Assembly: GCF_001679785.1 (NCBI RefSeq)
Contig: NZ_CP016286.1
Span: 4,226,501-4,290,500, forward strand
DNA length: 64,000 nucleotides
From: Rhizobium leguminosarum
GTDB lineage: Bacteria; Pseudomonadota; Alphaproteobacteria; Rhizobiales; Rhizobiaceae
Reading direction: 5' to 3'
Both the position numbers and the translations under genes were made by a program. Positions 63,970 through 64,000 of the stretch are shown here, one piece after another; position 1 is the first letter of the stretch, and each line of letters starts with the position of its first letter. Under the pieces are notes generated by a model. The model did not search any database and was not told the origin of the DNA. It saw only the letters and a list, made by a program, of their open reading frames with translations.

Positions 63970-64000
63970 GCATGTCGCCCAAAAGTGCTCAGCGGTTTTG
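63970..64000. repeat. RIME-like repeat cut by the window edge
   Basis: ATGCATGTCGCCCAAAAGTG followed by AGCGGTTTTG looks like the left half of the interspersed element seen elsewhere in the window (AGCATG...AAA...GCGGTTTT). The right half lies outside. Confidence 0.45.

Overview
The window looks like chromosomal DNA of an alphaproteobacterium of the Rhizobium etli / R. leguminosarum type. This rests on the high G+C content with strong third-position G/C bias, on gene order (phnGHIJKL with phnCDEE, yejABEF, a nucleoside ABC transporter with deo genes, a cpa/tad pilus cluster), and on many short palindromic RIME-like repeats between genes. No database search was possible; names come from reading the translated proteins.

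Layout. 1-11.2 kb holds a C-P lyase phosphonate locus on the minus strand (phnGHIJKL, a hexapeptide acetyltransferase, phnCDEE and a DUF1045 protein cut by the window edge), with the divergent regulator phnF. Between phnG and phnF lie an 18-bp palindrome (likely PhnF operator) and a well-formed PHO box. 11.2-17.2 kb holds housekeeping genes on the minus strand: gpmA, dapB, an MsbA-like exporter, glk, mgsA and mepA. 17.5-24.2 kb holds yejABEF for peptide import, with a PIN toxin/antitoxin pair embedded between yejE and yejF. 24.2-29.9 kb is a mixed stretch: a hydroxyacid dehydrogenase, pncB, several small or unknown genes, an A/T-richer membrane-protein gene and tRNA-Ser(GGA).

30.2-41.9 kb is a nucleoside salvage region: a BMP-type nucleoside ABC transporter followed by cdd, punA, deoC and deoA on the plus strand, and upp, add and deoB converging from the minus strand. 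Imported nucleosides would be deaminated and phosphorolysed, and the pentose phosphates passed to central metabolism. The first gene has a long leader rich in inverted repeats. 42-55 kb is a Flp/Tad pilus locus: two TadE-like pseudopilins and a stand-alone CpaC-N-like protein on the minus strand, pilA-cpaABCDEF-tadBC on the plus strand, and tadD beyond a LysE-type exporter. A consensus CtrA box precedes cpaB. 55-57.8 kb has an M17 aminopeptidase, a MarR-like regulator and an NlpC/P60 peptidase. 57.8-63.9 kb is a LysR-regulated cluster of one binding protein, two permeases and an amidase, with no ABC ATPase.

The observations most worth follow-up are the structured leader before the nucleoside-binding protein, the toxin-antitoxin pair translationally fused into the yej operon, the stand-alone CpaC-N-like protein, the two-input phn control region, and hairpins placed after substrate-binding-protein and pilin genes. 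No CRISPR array, insertion sequence, integrase, rRNA gene or clearly new multi-gene system was seen.
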